Notes: generated from the letters alone by a model not told the origin. A stretch of 46,640 nt of DNA from Treponema primitia ZAS-1 (GCF_000297095.1 NZ_AEEA01000129.1:1-46640), one strand, 5' to 3'; shown: positions 1 to 9,967, counted from the first letter of the stretch. Numbers and translations are program-made.

Positions 1-1056
1 ACCCTCTTTCAGGTGGACTTCCCGCTCCGCCAATTGAATGTCGTTTGCTACCATCATCTTAACTAACTCCGGAAGCTGCACCTTCGGTTCCCAGCCGAGC
101 TTTGCCTTTGCCTTGGAAGGATCCCCAATAAGCAACTCAACCTCCGCCGGTCGGAAATAACGGGGATCAATTTCTACCAATACCGTTCCTGAACTGGCGT
201 CTATCCCTTTTTCCTCAACGCCGTTACCTTCCCACTTTAAAACAATTCCCGCTTCCTTAAACGCCATGCTGATAAAATCACGGACCGTTGTGGTTACTCC
301 GGTTGCCATCACATAGTCATCCGGCTCTTCCTGCTGCAGCATAAGCCACATAAGCTCCACATAATCCCCCGCAAAGCCCCAGTCCCGCTTGGAGTCGAGG
401 TTACCCATAAAGAGCCGGTCCTGCAGTCCCAGTTTGATGCGGGCGGCGGCACGGGTGACCTTGCGGGTCACAAAGGTTTCCCCCCTAAGGGGGCTTTCAT
501 GATTAAAGAGAATGCCGTTGCTGGCGTGCATCCCGTAGCTCTCCCGGTAATTGACGGTTATCCAATAGGCGTAGAGCTTTGCACAGGCATAAGGGCTTCG
601 GGGATAGAAGGGGGTGGTTTCCTTTTGGGGAATTTCCTGGACCTTGCCGTATAACTCCGAGGTTGAGGCCTGATAAAACCGGACCTTCTTTTCCAGGCCA
701 AGAATCCGGATTGCCTCCAGCAGGCGGAGGGTACCGATGCCGTCATCGTCCGCGGTATACTCGGGTACTTCAAAAGAAACCTGCACATGGCTTTGGGCGC
801 CCAGGTTGTAGATTTCATCGGGTTGGACGTACTGGATAATACGTATTAGGTTTGAAGTGTCGGTCAGGTCCCCGTAATGAAGGATAAAATGTTTATTCTT
901 GACATGGGGGTCCTGGTAGAGGTGGTCAACACGCTGGGTATTGAAGCTGGAAGAGCGGCGTTTGATGCCGTGGACCTCATAGCCTTTCTTCAAGAGAAAT
1001 TCTGACAGATACGCTCCGTCTTGTCCGGTCACACCGGTGATGAGGGCCGTTTTCAT
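1..1056 (-). CDS. gmd: GDP-mannose 4,6-dehydratase (3' end cut by window edge)
   Basis: It converts GDP-D-mannose to GDP-4-keto-6-deoxy-D-mannose, the cytoplasmic precursor of GDP-fucose, GDP-rhamnose or GDP-perosamine units. Translation from ATG at 1056 gives a short-chain dehydrogenase/reductase: the Rossmann motif GVTGQDG is at residues 8-14, the Gmd-type NADP loop RRSSSFNTQR at 33-42, and the catalytic YxxxK pair at Y156/K160. 352 codons are visible with no stop, so only some 10-30 C-terminal residues should be missing, judging from the roughly 370-residue family. A ribosome-binding site AAAGGA lies about 9 nt before the start. Base composition is G+C richer than the next gene upstream, so this is probably a boundary or core gene of the locus. 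No GDP-fucose synthase or GDP-perosamine synthase is seen in the window, so the final GDP-sugar is unknown. Confidence 0.96.
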   Translation of the reverse strand, partial: MKTALITGVTGQDGAYLSEFLLKKGYEVHGIKRRSSSFNTQRVDHLYQDPHVKNKHFILHYGDLTDTSNLIRIIQYVQPDEIYNLGAQSHVQVSFEVPEYTADDDGIGTLRLLEAIRILGLEKKVRFYQASTSELYGKVQEIPQKETTPFYPRSPYACAKLYAYWITVNYRESYGMHASNGILFNHESPLRGETFVTRKVTRAAARIKLGLQDRLFMGNLDSKRDWGFAGDYVELMWLMLQQEEPDDYVMATGVTTTVRDFISMAFKEAGIVLKWEGNGVEEKGIDASSGTVLVEIDPRYFRPAEVELLIGDPSKAKAKLGWEPKVQLPELVKMMVANDIQLAEREVHLKEG

Positions 1057-1122
1057 TAATAAATTCCTTTCTCACTTAATTAATTAAACAGGACTTGGTG
1101 ATGGGGACGATTTTTATTAAAA

Positions 1123-1926
1123 TCAATATCCTGAAAAATTATCTACAGATAAAAGCGATGGATTACAAGGAGACTTATATGTTTTTGCTCTAATAAACTG
1201 AGATAATTTATATATTTTTTTCAAAAATATTGTGAATTTCAATGGCTCTAAACTGTTAACTTCCCAAGCATGTTTATCTTCAATTAGAGCATTAATTCTT
1301 GATTTTATCCCCGAATTGCTCACACCACCTATTCTCATATAAACAAGAACTTTAGGTAAATAAGATATAGAAATAGAATATTTTTCAAGAAGACGTAATA
1401 ATATTTCGTAGTCGGCAGCACTGCCGCAATCAAGGCGAAAATTACCATATTTTATATAGATTTCTTTTTTAACAAAGAAAGACGGGTGAGGTATCATCCA
1501 TCCGGATTTAAATGATTTTCGTTCTCCTGATTTCCAATAACGATAGGGTTTATTATTCTTTACATAAAGCAAATCTCCATATACAGCATCGCTTCCAGTT
1601 TTATCAAATTCTCTGCTTATGAAATATAAAACATCATTAGCTGAATAACAATCATCACTATTTAATATCCCAATAATAGTACCAGTTGCAATTTCAATAC
1701 CCTTATTCATCGCATCATATATACCGGCATCAGGCGAAGAAATATATTTAATTATTTTAGGGTATTTCTCCGCATATTCTTTAATTATATCCAAAGTACC
1801 ATCTACTGAAGCGCCATCTACAATAATATATTCTAAATTAACATCAACTTGAGATAGCGCAGATTTAATCGTATTACGCATTGTTATAACGCTATTATAA
1901 CAAACAGTTACTATTGATATTTTCAT
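1123..1926 (-). CDS. Glycosyltransferase family 2 (WcaA-like)
   Basis: A 267-residue cytoplasmic or membrane-associated GT-A enzyme that would add one sugar from a nucleotide donor to the lipid-linked repeat unit. The N-terminus is a standard GT2 start (SIVTVCYNS). VDGASVDGT (36-44) binds the nucleotide, SPDAGIYDAMNKG (64-76) is typical of the colanic-acid/WcaA-like subgroup, and NSDD (89-92) is the metal-binding DxD. The start abuts the stop of the upstream glycosyltransferase, so the two are probably translated together. It is the last gene before gmd, 66 nt away. Donor and linkage cannot be read from sequence. Confidence 0.9.
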   Translation of the reverse strand: MKISIVTVCYNSVITMRNTIKSALSQVDVNLEYIIVDGASVDGTLDIIKEYAEKYPKIIKYISSPDAGIYDAMNKGIEIATGTIIGILNSDDCYSANDVLYFISREFDKTGSDAVYGDLLYVKNNKPYRYWKSGERKSFKSGWMIPHPSFFVKKEIYIKYGNFRLDCGSAADYEILLRLLEKYSISISYLPKVLVYMRIGGVSNSGIKSRINALIEDKHAWEVNSLEPLKFTIFLKKIYKLSQFIRAKTYKSPCNPSLLSVDNFSGY

Positions 1927-3078
1927 TTATGTCTTATTGCTTATTAAATTAATTATTTCCATTGCAAATTTATGAATATTACTGTTATAGTTATGGGAAA
2001 CAACGTCTTTCATATTGCAAAGGCAAGATAACATTTTATTAGCTAGATCATCAGGATCTTTAGGGTTAAAAAAAGAGCAATTATTAATTATCTGCTCCCT
2101 ATGTAAAGGTATATCTGAAACTAAAATATATTTATTTAAAGCTTTTGCATCTTCAACAACAGTACTCCAACCCTCAAACAATGAAGGCTGAATTATACAC
2201 ACAGCATTATTCATTATCTGCAGTTGTTCATCACGATCAATAAAACCTAAAAATGATACAGAACTATCAATATCCTTTTCTTCGACAAAGTTTTGCAACA
2301 TGGTAAAATATTCGGGGTTTCTATTATCATATTCTTTGCCGGTAAAAATAACCTTTAGTTCAATACCATTCCTCTTCAATATATCAATTGCTTGTAAAAC
2401 AATAACCTGATTCTTATGCCTCCAAAATTGGTTGGGTGATATAAAATATAATTGAGGCAAATTATATTTTATTTTTAAAGCAAAGAAATCTACTGTTTTA
2501 TATTGATCCCCTATTATACTGACAAAAGAAATAATTTCTGTTTTATTTTTAGCCCGGGGGTAAAACATCTTAAAATCTGCCAGTGCAGTAGAGCTGCTAA
2601 AAATAATTGGATATCCTTTTCGGATCATCAATAACCTATTCCAGTGACGTAAAGTACATTCAAATACTCGAAAAAAATGCGGTAAATATCGATCTTGAAA
2701 ATCTGGGATCCAATAATATGCAGATTTTATATTGTTTGTATTAATATGTGTAGCAAACGGATAAACAAAGTCTATTTTTTCTAAAGGTAATTTAATTTCA
2801 AAAAGACCACGATAAAAAAATAAATCACTTATAATATTTATTATTTTCTTTAAAAATGATAATTTAATATTGGTTTCTAAAAATTCTATATAAGGATAAT
2901 TAATCGCTTTAATAGCATCTAATCCAATTTTATATTGATGAATAATCGTTATCTTTGGTTTCACTCCATTATCCGATAGGCTATTTAATGCCTTTATTAT
3001 ATTAAGAACATAATAAGTACCTCCTATCCAAGTTTCATCAAAATTATAAAGTAATGTTAAATGTTTTCTTTCAGCCAC
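1927..3078 (-). CDS. Glycosyltransferase family 1/GT4
   Basis: A 383-residue GT-B retaining glycosyltransferase. The C-terminal donor-binding half shows a start-of-domain stretch PNQFWRHKN (about 215-223) and the EX7E-type motif in PSLFEGWSTVVEDAK (E302 and E309), as in GT4 enzymes of O-antigen assembly. The N-terminal acceptor half is divergent, as usual. Its start overlaps the 3' end of the epimerase gene by 22 nt, implying translational coupling. Substrate is unknown. Confidence 0.88.
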   Translation of the reverse strand: MAERKHLTLLYNFDETWIGGTYYVLNIIKALNSLSDNGVKPKITIIHQYKIGLDAIKAINYPYIEFLETNIKLSFLKKIINIISDLFFYRGLFEIKLPLEKIDFVYPFATHINTNNIKSAYYWIPDFQDRYLPHFFRVFECTLRHWNRLLMIRKGYPIIFSSSTALADFKMFYPRAKNKTEIISFVSIIGDQYKTVDFFALKIKYNLPQLYFISPNQFWRHKNQVIVLQAIDILKRNGIELKVIFTGKEYDNRNPEYFTMLQNFVEEKDIDSSVSFLGFIDRDEQLQIMNNAVCIIQPSLFEGWSTVVEDAKALNKYILVSDIPLHREQIINNCSFFNPKDPDDLANKMLSCLCNMKDVVSHNYNSNIHKFAMEIINLISNKT

Positions 3079-3956
3079 TTTGCCAACTCTTTTATTCCCA
3101 TTTCCAGACTGTAATTATTAACAAACCCATAGGAGGTTAATTTATTTATATCAGATCGCCAATTTATAGGATCACCTTCTCTAATTTGTTGGTTAAAAAT
3201 AATATTGATATTATCCCTGATATTTTTACATAACAATGTAGCTGCTTCTTTAATAGTAGTCTCTATTCCTGACGATATATTTATTGCTTCACTGTTAAAT
3301 TCTGCGAATTTTATAATATGATCAATGGCTCTTACCAAATCTTCTATATAGATGAAATCTCTAGATTCATTTCCCGTGCCAAATAATTCTATATTATCAC
3401 TATTTTTCACCTTTTGAAATATATCCCAGAATATTTGTTTCCTTAAACCCACGCCATAAACAGAGAATATACGTAAATTTATGGTTTGAATCCCATATAA
3501 TAAAAAGAATTCTTTGCTTATAATCTCTGCCTGCTGTTTATGCCACCCATATGGAGAGATTGGGTTCATCATCATATCTTCGCTTATAGGCAATTTTTTA
3601 GGACTACCATAGACAGCAGCCGACGATAAATTTATAAACTTACATTTAGAATTAAATTGCCGTAAAGAGTTAAGTATCCTAAAAACATTAACGGTATTAA
3701 GATGATAATCCTTCAATGGATTAACAAATGATTCGGGAACGTTTGCAGCACCAGAACAATTAACACAAACATCAAATTGCTGCGCCTTAAATATTACTGA
3801 AAAATCTGGGCTTATTGTGTCTATTGAATAATACTTATTATTATTTTTGGAATCAACAACTATATCTGACTCCCAAACATCATTATTTTGTTTTGAAAAA
3901 TAAGAAACGCAATGAGAACCAATAAAACCTTTTGAACCGATAATGATTATTTTCAT
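3057..3956 (-). CDS. NAD-dependent sugar epimerase/dehydratase
   Basis: A 299-residue extended short-chain dehydrogenase/reductase acting on a nucleotide sugar in the cytoplasm. It has the glycine-rich GSKGFIG at 7-13, SSAAVYG at 111-117 (catalytic Ser/Thr region) and the YxxxK pair Y136/K140. Length fits UDP-glucose 4-epimerase-like or 4-reductase-like members. It lacks features that would separate epimerase, dehydratase and reductase roles. It could act on the Gmd product two kilobases downstream, or on a UDP- or dTDP-sugar; that link is inference only. Confidence 0.88.
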   Translation of the reverse strand: MKIIIIGSKGFIGSHCVSYFSKQNNDVWESDIVVDSKNNNKYYSIDTISPDFSVIFKAQQFDVCVNCSGAANVPESFVNPLKDYHLNTVNVFRILNSLRQFNSKCKFINLSSAAVYGSPKKLPISEDMMMNPISPYGWHKQQAEIISKEFFLLYGIQTINLRIFSVYGVGLRKQIFWDIFQKVKNSDNIELFGTGNESRDFIYIEDLVRAIDHIIKFAEFNSEAINISSGIETTIKEAATLLCKNIRDNINIIFNQQIREGDPINWRSDINKLTSYGFVNNYSLEMGIKELAKWLKENI

Positions 3957-3972
3957 ATAACTAATTATTGTG

Positions 3973-5049
3973 TCAGAGCCTATTTCCAGTTACCAAAGCA
4001 AATATTTTTGGTAATTTTTTTCGAATTATTACGCCAATAGTTAAAAACAGTGTTGTTCCAAATATCGCAATACAGAAATATTGTAACAATACACCGGCCA
4101 ATCCGGATATTGGAATAATTCGCATATAAAGTTTATTCAACACAAGCAAATAGGGTAAATGAATAGCAAAAACAAAAAACGAGTATTTCTCCAATTTTTT
4201 AAGAAACTCATATAGATATTTTTTTCTTACAAGAAACCAAGATAATCTTATTAAGAATATACATCCAAGGAAAGTATTAATAGTATGAATTTGTGGGACA
4301 TGCTTATTAAAAAATAATTCAATACATAATGTTAACAAGCAGACAACGGCTAATTCTATTATATTTATTTTATCGATTTTTCCTTCATTTAATGAATATT
4401 TTACAATATAATAACCCAATGAAAAAAACAATAATCCACTAGTTGATACTATATAAATATTTATATCGGTTAACCATATTATAAAAAAAAATATGAATGT
4501 TCCTAATGGAAACAAATCGATCAATTTTTTTATCACTAAAAATAACAGATCCAGAATAAATAAATCTCTTAGAAACCAAAACTGACCAACAAGTGGATAG
4601 CCTTGTGCCATCGGTGTGAGTTTTCCCCAAAACACATCTATCCAATCAAGTACTCCAAATTGACGAATTAAAGTTCTAGGTGTTGTAAAATATATTTTTG
4701 TAAATGAGAAACTTTGAGCTATATAAAAGAACAAAATGGCTAATAAAGTCCAGATAAAATATGGCAATAAAATAGAGCGGCATTTTTTTTTAACTACAAT
4801 AATAAATTTTATTTCTTTGGCATATATTAAATAACCAGATAATAAAAAATAAGTTGGAAGGATAGTCGTATAAACAATTATCCCTATTAATTGCTGTATT
4901 TTGAGTATTATAATATGTTGATATTCGTTCATCGCAAGATTGTCAACAAAATGTAATTCCGTTATATTATTGTGTATTAGTAAAATAAAAAATACAAGAA
5001 TAAATCGTAATGCAATTATTCTTTTTGATATATTTTCATTTATTTCCAT
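3973..5049 (-). CDS. Acyltransferase family 3 membrane protein (O-acetyltransferase)
   Basis: A 358-residue integral membrane protein with about ten hydrophobic segments. The N-terminal pattern RIIALRFILVFFILLIHN, with a helix-1 histidine, is characteristic of the Acyl_transf_3 family (OafA/WecH-like), which moves an acetyl group across the membrane onto a sugar hydroxyl. A conserved arginine region follows (VGQFWFLRDLFI, about 162-173), typical of the family. It is the first of two such genes in the locus; the other is at 18991-20067. Which sugar is acetylated cannot be told. Confidence 0.88.
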   Translation of the reverse strand: MEINENISKRIIALRFILVFFILLIHNNITELHFVDNLAMNEYQHIIILKIQQLIGIIVYTTILPTYFLLSGYLIYAKEIKFIIVVKKKCRSILLPYFIWTLLAILFFYIAQSFSFTKIYFTTPRTLIRQFGVLDWIDVFWGKLTPMAQGYPLVGQFWFLRDLFILDLLFLVIKKLIDLFPLGTFIFFFIIWLTDINIYIVSTSGLLFFSLGYYIVKYSLNEGKIDKINIIELAVVCLLTLCIELFFNKHVPQIHTINTFLGCIFLIRLSWFLVRKKYLYEFLKKLEKYSFFVFAIHLPYLLVLNKLYMRIIPISGLAGVLLQYFCIAIFGTTLFLTIGVIIRKKLPKIFALVTGNRL

Positions 5050-5075
5050 AAAAATTTCCTTTTATTATAAATACT

Positions 5076-6122
5076 TTAAGGCAAAACGCTCAAGAAAGTA
5101 TTTGCTACAATTTCTGGTGTAATTTTTTCAGATAATTTTCGACTATTATATGACATTTCTACAAGTCTTTTTTCACTGGCATCTATTATTTTTTCAATTG
5201 CTAACTGTATTTCAGAAACATTGCCTGGTTTAAAAGTATAACCATTATAGTTATTTATAACAAAATATGGCACAGCACCACATATGTCCGATGCTAATAT
5301 CGGTAATCCGCCGGTGGCAGCCTCATGTAATACCAAGGACCATTGCTCTTTTATGGATGGCAGGACAAAACATCCTGCATTTTGAATGTATTTTGTTAAT
5401 ACTTCTTGATTTGCATAATCTTTTATCTCAACATTCTTATTTTTTATTAACACATTCTTTTCGGGTCCATTACCTATTAAAATCAATCGCCATGATTTTC
5501 TATCGCTTATTGCATTCCAGGCTTCTATTAAATATTTTAACCCCTTTTCCGGAGAAAACCTACCTATATAAAGTATATTTTTGGGGTATGATCTCTCTTT
5601 TTGCACTATGCTTATTTTTCTAAAAAGTTCTGTATCAGCTGAAAGATTATGCATTAAAATATTTTGAGCATGAAAACCCAGTCGGTGAGCATATTCAAAT
5701 TGCCATAAACCAGATACTTGAATGTGCGAAAAACATTTTCTATGCCAGAAAGGCGACGCTATGATATTAAGCCATTGTTTACCACCACGCCAATAAGTAT
5801 CAGAACCAGAAACTACCGGAATAGATAAATATTTTCTAGTTTTTCGACATACAGACATATAATCTTTATCTATCCAACCAGAAGTATATATTATTGTTGG
5901 ATCCAAATTTTTAATCGTTAAAAATAATTCATTTACTGTCTTGAAATCAGACTTTTTATAATAATATACATTCTCAATTTCCGGAGGGATATAAGGAGTT
6001 AAGATTTTTTTGTCCCAGTGAAAAACATGAATAGCAACATTTTTCCGTTTCAACAGCTCATGAAATATTGCTATATTATAGGGTTGAATTTCTGTATAAA
6101 GATATATGATATTAATTTTCAA
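5076..6122 (-). CDS. Glycosyltransferase family 4
   Basis: A 348-residue GT-B glycosyltransferase. GRFSPEKG at 187-194 starts the donor domain, and the pair E259/E267 in the stretch PSIKEQWSLVLHEA fits the EX7E motif that contacts the nucleotide sugar. The protein is shorter at the N-terminus than many GT4 enzymes, but the start with KINIIYLYTEI is a normal first strand. It is 26 nt upstream of the acyltransferase. Upstream lies a 279-bp interval holding decayed coding sequence. Confidence 0.88.
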   Translation of the reverse strand: MKINIIYLYTEIQPYNIAIFHELLKRKNVAIHVFHWDKKILTPYIPPEIENVYYYKKSDFKTVNELFLTIKNLDPTIIYTSGWIDKDYMSVCRKTRKYLSIPVVSGSDTYWRGGKQWLNIIASPFWHRKCFSHIQVSGLWQFEYAHRLGFHAQNILMHNLSADTELFRKISIVQKERSYPKNILYIGRFSPEKGLKYLIEAWNAISDRKSWRLILIGNGPEKNVLIKNKNVEIKDYANQEVLTKYIQNAGCFVLPSIKEQWSLVLHEAATGGLPILASDICGAVPYFVINNYNGYTFKPGNVSEIQLAIEKIIDASEKRLVEMSYNSRKLSEKITPEIVANTFLSVLP

Positions 6123-6178
6123 AATAGCTCACCATATGTCAGAGTATAAATACAATTATGTATCTTTAACATTCTCTT

Positions 6179-6401
6179 TTAAATTACATATTCATATTTT
6201 TGCAGAGAATCTATTAAATATTGAACACGAATATTCCAGTAAGCATTTTCTTTAGTAAAGTTATAATTTTTATCAACTTAATATTAAAAAATATTAATAT
6301 TTTTTTAGAATTTCATTATTTATAACAGAACTATACCTGATGAGATCTATAAATTCTTTAGGATCCCCTCTCAATATTATTGTTCGAAAAAGTATACATT
6401 C
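6179..6401 (-). pseudogene. Decayed coding remnant(s) in a 279-bp gap
   Basis: The interval has no intact gene but two stretches that read like protein on the minus strand. From 6401 to 6294 a 35-codon block continues in the same frame past the TAG stop of the upstream GT2 gene and contains LRGDPKEFIDLIRYSS. From 6274 to 6179 a second block contains FTKENAYWNIRVQYLIDSLQ and ends in TAA. The first could be the natural tail of the GT2 enzyme cut off by a nonsense codon. Alternatively both blocks could be pieces of one lost gene; the spacing of EFIDLIR and the tail recalls polysaccharide pyruvyl transferases, but that is a weak resemblance. Confidence 0.45.
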
Positions 6402-7268
6402 CTAATCAGGAAAATGTGTATACAAAATATTCAAAGTATTTTCTATTAATTTCAACTTTTTAAAATTATTCCGTACTAGGGAAATGATTTTCATAAATTT
6501 ATACATATTTATCATTTGCCTATAAGATCTTTTATAATTTAATCCAAATACCTTATGAATATATTCACTTGATTGTAAACCCATTATCACCTGTTTATCA
6601 GAATTCACCCTGTTCTCAATAGGATGAATATATGAAATATTCTTGTTATATAAGAATTTACATTTCTTTATCTTACAAGCAATTGACAAGTGAATATATT
6701 TTTCTTCACCATATAAAAATATATTTTCATTAAAATAACCTATATTTTCTATTATTTCTTTTCTAATTGCAAAACAAGCTCCACTAAAACAACAATGTTT
6801 TTGATTATAAATATTTAACAATTTATATATTTTATAAAATATTAATTCAAAAATACTAGTATTCAACATTAAAAAAGATCGGCCTTTCCTATGTTCATTC
6901 TCATATTGCTGTAATCCAACAATTACAACATTGTGATTAGTAAAACTACTATATAATTCTTGAAAAATAGGCTTATTTAATATAACATCAGGATTCATTA
7001 TCAAAATAATTGGAGCAGAAGATATTTTTATTCCAATGTTATTCCCATACCCGTAGCCACCATTTTTATTATTTTTTACGAAAACTATTTTTCCTTGATA
7101 ATATTCTTTTATTATACTAGATACACATTCAACATCATCGCTATTGTTATCAACAATTATTATTTCTAATTTTTCACCTATATCATTATTATTAATAATA
7201 GAATCTAAACATTTTTTTATTATATTACTTGAGTTGAATGTGACTATTATAATAGATATTTTTTTCAT
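6402..7268 (-). CDS. Glycosyltransferase family 2 (rhamnosyltransferase-like)
   Basis: A 288-residue GT2 enzyme. It begins KKISIIIVTFNSS, has IIVDNNSDD (about 36-44) for nucleotide binding, the NGGYGYGNNIGI helix of WbbL/RfbF-like enzymes (about 69-80), and MNPDV as the metal-binding segment. The predicted product ends at HFPD with a TAG codon, but the same frame stays open for another 35 plausible codons to 6294, so the C-terminus may be truncated by a nonsense change. Low G+C and many A/T runs match its neighbours. Confidence 0.88.
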   Translation of the reverse strand: MKKISIIIVTFNSSNIIKKCLDSIINNNDIGEKLEIIIVDNNSDDVECVSSIIKEYYQGKIVFVKNNKNGGYGYGNNIGIKISSAPIILIMNPDVILNKPIFQELYSSFTNHNVVIVGLQQYENEHRKGRSFLMLNTSIFELIFYKIYKLLNIYNQKHCCFSGACFAIRKEIIENIGYFNENIFLYGEEKYIHLSIACKIKKCKFLYNKNISYIHPIENRVNSDKQVIMGLQSSEYIHKVFGLNYKRSYRQMINMYKFMKIISLVRNNFKKLKLIENTLNILYTHFPD

Positions 7269-7278
7269 TTCAAAACCA

Positions 7279-8396
7279 TTATTTATTAATAATTCTTATA
7301 AAAAAAATATTTTGAGCAAGCATGGATAATAATAGAATAAAATAATAATTACTACTATCATCAAATATTTTTTTCCCCTTAAAATTATACCAAAAAAGTA
7401 TAATTGAATATATTAAAAAATAATCTGTAACTCGTTCAATTAATAAAATACTTCTACCTAATGCAAATATCATTAATCCAAATAAATAAACATTTAAATA
7501 TTTGAAATAATACAATGAATTATTACTTCTAACACCGTCTATAAATAAAAGTGCACTCATCCAAAAAAATAAAAATTTCAATGATACCCTTGATGATCCA
7601 AAAAAATACTGAGATTCCATATAATGTAATAACATAGAAACAAGTCGATTTATATTATTCTGCGATAAACTAATAAAATCATTTTGAGTTATATAATTCA
7701 CAATTTGATAAGATATATCTGAAAAATAAATTGATCCAATAATAAACCAATAAATATAATAGATATTGCTTTTAGATCGTTTTGACAAATTAATTATCAA
7801 AATAATTATAATACCAAAGAGCCAGGCTGCAATATGAAAAGTTCCCGATACGATATATAATATAACAATAAAGACAATATCCTTTTTATTTTTTTATTTT
7901 TTATACAATATACCGATAAAAGCAATAAAAATGATATTGATAGTCCTTCGCGTAATATTACAGCATTATGATAAATTCCCCAGAATGGAATATAAAGAAG
8001 TAATAATAATAATGATGAATAATTATCATTTAAGTAACCACTTTGTATAGATAAGTTCTTTTGAACACACATAACTAAAAATAAATTAAAAAACGTTATA
8101 ATAGCAAAGAATAGTCTAAAATTATCATGCACAAATATTTTAATTATTTTATTTATTATTTGATAGCCAATTTCAAAACGCAGGTTACTACTTGTATCAA
8201 ATAAATTTGTATTTGATACAAGATAATATCTTATATATATTAACGTATCAGGTACCATGCTTGATCTTAAAGCTATCAAAATGATAAAAGGTAGTATAAA
8301 AAGTATGATTACGATATATCTACCCTTTATTTTATTTGCTAATTCAATAAACAGAAAGGAATAAATAGAATAAAATAAAATAATGGCCGAACTCAT
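7279..8396 (-). pseudogene. EpsG/Wzy-like polysaccharide polymerase, frameshifted
   Basis: This is the only polymerase candidate for the Wzx/Wzy pathway. It appears as two frames: 8396-7806 (196 residues, multi-helix, with RSSMVPDTLIYIRYY near residue 44 resembling the EpsG 'GTD' loop) and 7800-7279 (173 residues, multi-helix). Beyond about 7890 the first frame becomes senseless, while the next frame reads LYIVSGTFHIAAWLF, matching the conserved FH-containing helix of EpsG proteins. Adding one A to the A7 run at 7889-7895 joins the halves into 372 residues, the family's normal size. So the break is one base: a sequencing error, a phase-off state, or a real loss. If real and fixed, the locus would lack a polymerase. 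Confidence 0.75.
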
Positions 8397-8441
8397 CTAA
8401 CACCTGAATAGATATTTATAGGAATATATACAATAATATAA

Positions 8442-9299
8442 TTAGAGCTTTATCCTATACAAAGTATTTTTTAAAATAATTACTAAATTTCTAATAGGAA
8501 AATATAAATCACATCTTATTAATATAAGTATAATTAGTTTCAAGTATTTAGATTTAGAAAAATTTCTATGTATATAACTTTCATGACGCGCAATCAATCT
8601 AAGTAAACCCTTTGTTTGCATATAAGAATCAACTCTTTTCTCAAAGAGCTCACCCCCATACTTTGGATATCTTTTCGAAGCTGGATGTGAATAGTTATAA
8701 ATATCTTTTTTAAAATCATCTGTTCGTATTAAATAGCATTGATCAGAAAACCCATATCCAACAAAAAAATTTTCTGGACGCTTATCATCAAAGTTCATAC
8801 ATATAGTATTATAACTATAATCCCACATCGGATTAGCTACAAAATATTTACTTTCACTATTTAAAATCTCACAGGCATCATGTATCCATCGACTATTTTT
8901 ATTTTTTTTATTCATAAATGCATCACTAGAGAAATGGAGATGGTATTTGGTTTTAGATAAATATATACCAACTAATTCAGCACTCGAATAATAATATCCT
9001 GTTCCAAACGATTCTTTTTTAATATCAAAACATTTCAGAGCCTCGTCGATATAATCATCTACAAAATAATATGCGTCTATTATACCTTTATCAATCTTTT
9101 TTTGTGCAAATATTTTTACTTTTTCTGGATTATCTACATTATTTATAATCAATTGTTTAAACTTAAAGTTATAATTACAATTATTAATCATATTATTTAA
9201 ATAATTTGTTTTTAATAAATATTCCCAATCTTTTTCATAACATTTTGTTTCAAATGTTATGGGGTAACAGAAGACCTCTTTTATAATATTTGTTCTCAT
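8442..9299 (-). CDS. Hypothetical protein, possible GT-A-like glycosyltransferase
   Basis: A 285-residue soluble protein that I do not recognise firmly. The stretch AYYFVDDYIDEALKCF (about 96-111) carries an acidic FVDDY reminiscent of a DxD metal site. YHLHFSSDAF (about 138-147) and a W-rich middle segment resemble small GT-A-like proteins seen in O-antigen loci. It has no signal peptide and a weakly hydrophobic C-terminal stretch (LIILILIRC). It lies between the polymerase and an acetyltransferase, 3 nt from the latter, so a role in polysaccharide assembly is likely by context only. Confidence 0.55.
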   Translation of the reverse strand: MRTNIIKEVFCYPITFETKCYEKDWEYLLKTNYLNNMINNCNYNFKFKQLIINNVDNPEKVKIFAQKKIDKGIIDAYYFVDDYIDEALKCFDIKKESFGTGYYYSSAELVGIYLSKTKYHLHFSSDAFMNKKNKNSRWIHDACEILNSESKYFVANPMWDYSYNTICMNFDDKRPENFFVGYGFSDQCYLIRTDDFKKDIYNYSHPASKRYPKYGGELFEKRVDSYMQTKGLLRLIARHESYIHRNFSKSKYLKLIILILIRCDLYFPIRNLVIILKNTLYRIKL

Positions 9300-9302
9300 A
9301 TT

Positions 9303-9941
9303 CTAAAATAAATATTCCTTATTGATTGTTTGCCATCTTTCTTTAGATGAAATACTGCCCATAATTTGATTAATTTCTAATCTTAATAATTTTTCTATAA
9401 TTTCTTTTGTAAATCTATATTTGATTATTCTTGCAGGAACTCCTCCAACTATGGCATACGGTGGTACATCTTTTGTAATTACTGCGCCAGTAGCTAACAC
9501 TGCCCCTTGGCCTATGGTGAGACCAGATAAAAGAATTACGTTAGAACCAATCCAAACATCATCTTTGATTATAATATCACCCTTACTTATAGCATCGTAT
9601 CCGGAATTCAATAAAAGGCTATTTACAGGATACGAAGATAATTTAGCTATGTCATGATCTACACATAAAAGAAATTTCGAGTCATCACCTATTGAACAAT
9701 AAGAGCCAATTATTAGTTTAGTCGTTGTTTTAGACGCAATTTGAACATTTAATTTTCCGTACGTTTTTTCGCCTATTTTTACATTTTCTATAGGAAAAAT
9801 ACATACAGGGATTGTTAAATTTAGTTTGTTTAATTTTCGCCATTTTGCAATAAATAGTAATAGTTTCATTTTATTTATTACATGGCGATATAAATATTTG
9901 ATCATATTTAAATTAAAAATGTAATTGCGATTTCTTGCCAT
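9303..9941 (-). CDS. Left-handed beta-helix acetyltransferase (CatB/xenobiotic type)
   Basis: A 212-residue hexapeptide-repeat protein, probably trimeric and cytoplasmic, that transfers acetyl from acetyl-CoA to a sugar hydroxyl or amine. The C-terminal half shows consecutive [LIV]GxxxX repeats (DVWIGSNVILLSGLTIGQG), then the conserved end TKDVPPYAIVGGVPAR. The central WDH-like active-site region reads LLCVDHDIAKLSSYP, with the histidine expected for this family. It is one of four soluble or membrane O/N-acetyltransferases in the locus. The substrate is not predictable. Confidence 0.85.
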   Translation of the reverse strand: MARNRNYIFNLNMIKYLYRHVINKMKLLLFIAKWRKLNKLNLTIPVCIFPIENVKIGEKTYGKLNVQIASKTTTKLIIGSYCSIGDDSKFLLCVDHDIAKLSSYPVNSLLLNSGYDAISKGDIIIKDDVWIGSNVILLSGLTIGQGAVLATGAVITKDVPPYAIVGGVPARIIKYRFTKEIIEKLLRLEINQIMGSISSKERWQTINKEYLF

Positions 9942-9967
9942 TTAATGCTTATTGTTTTTTATACAAA

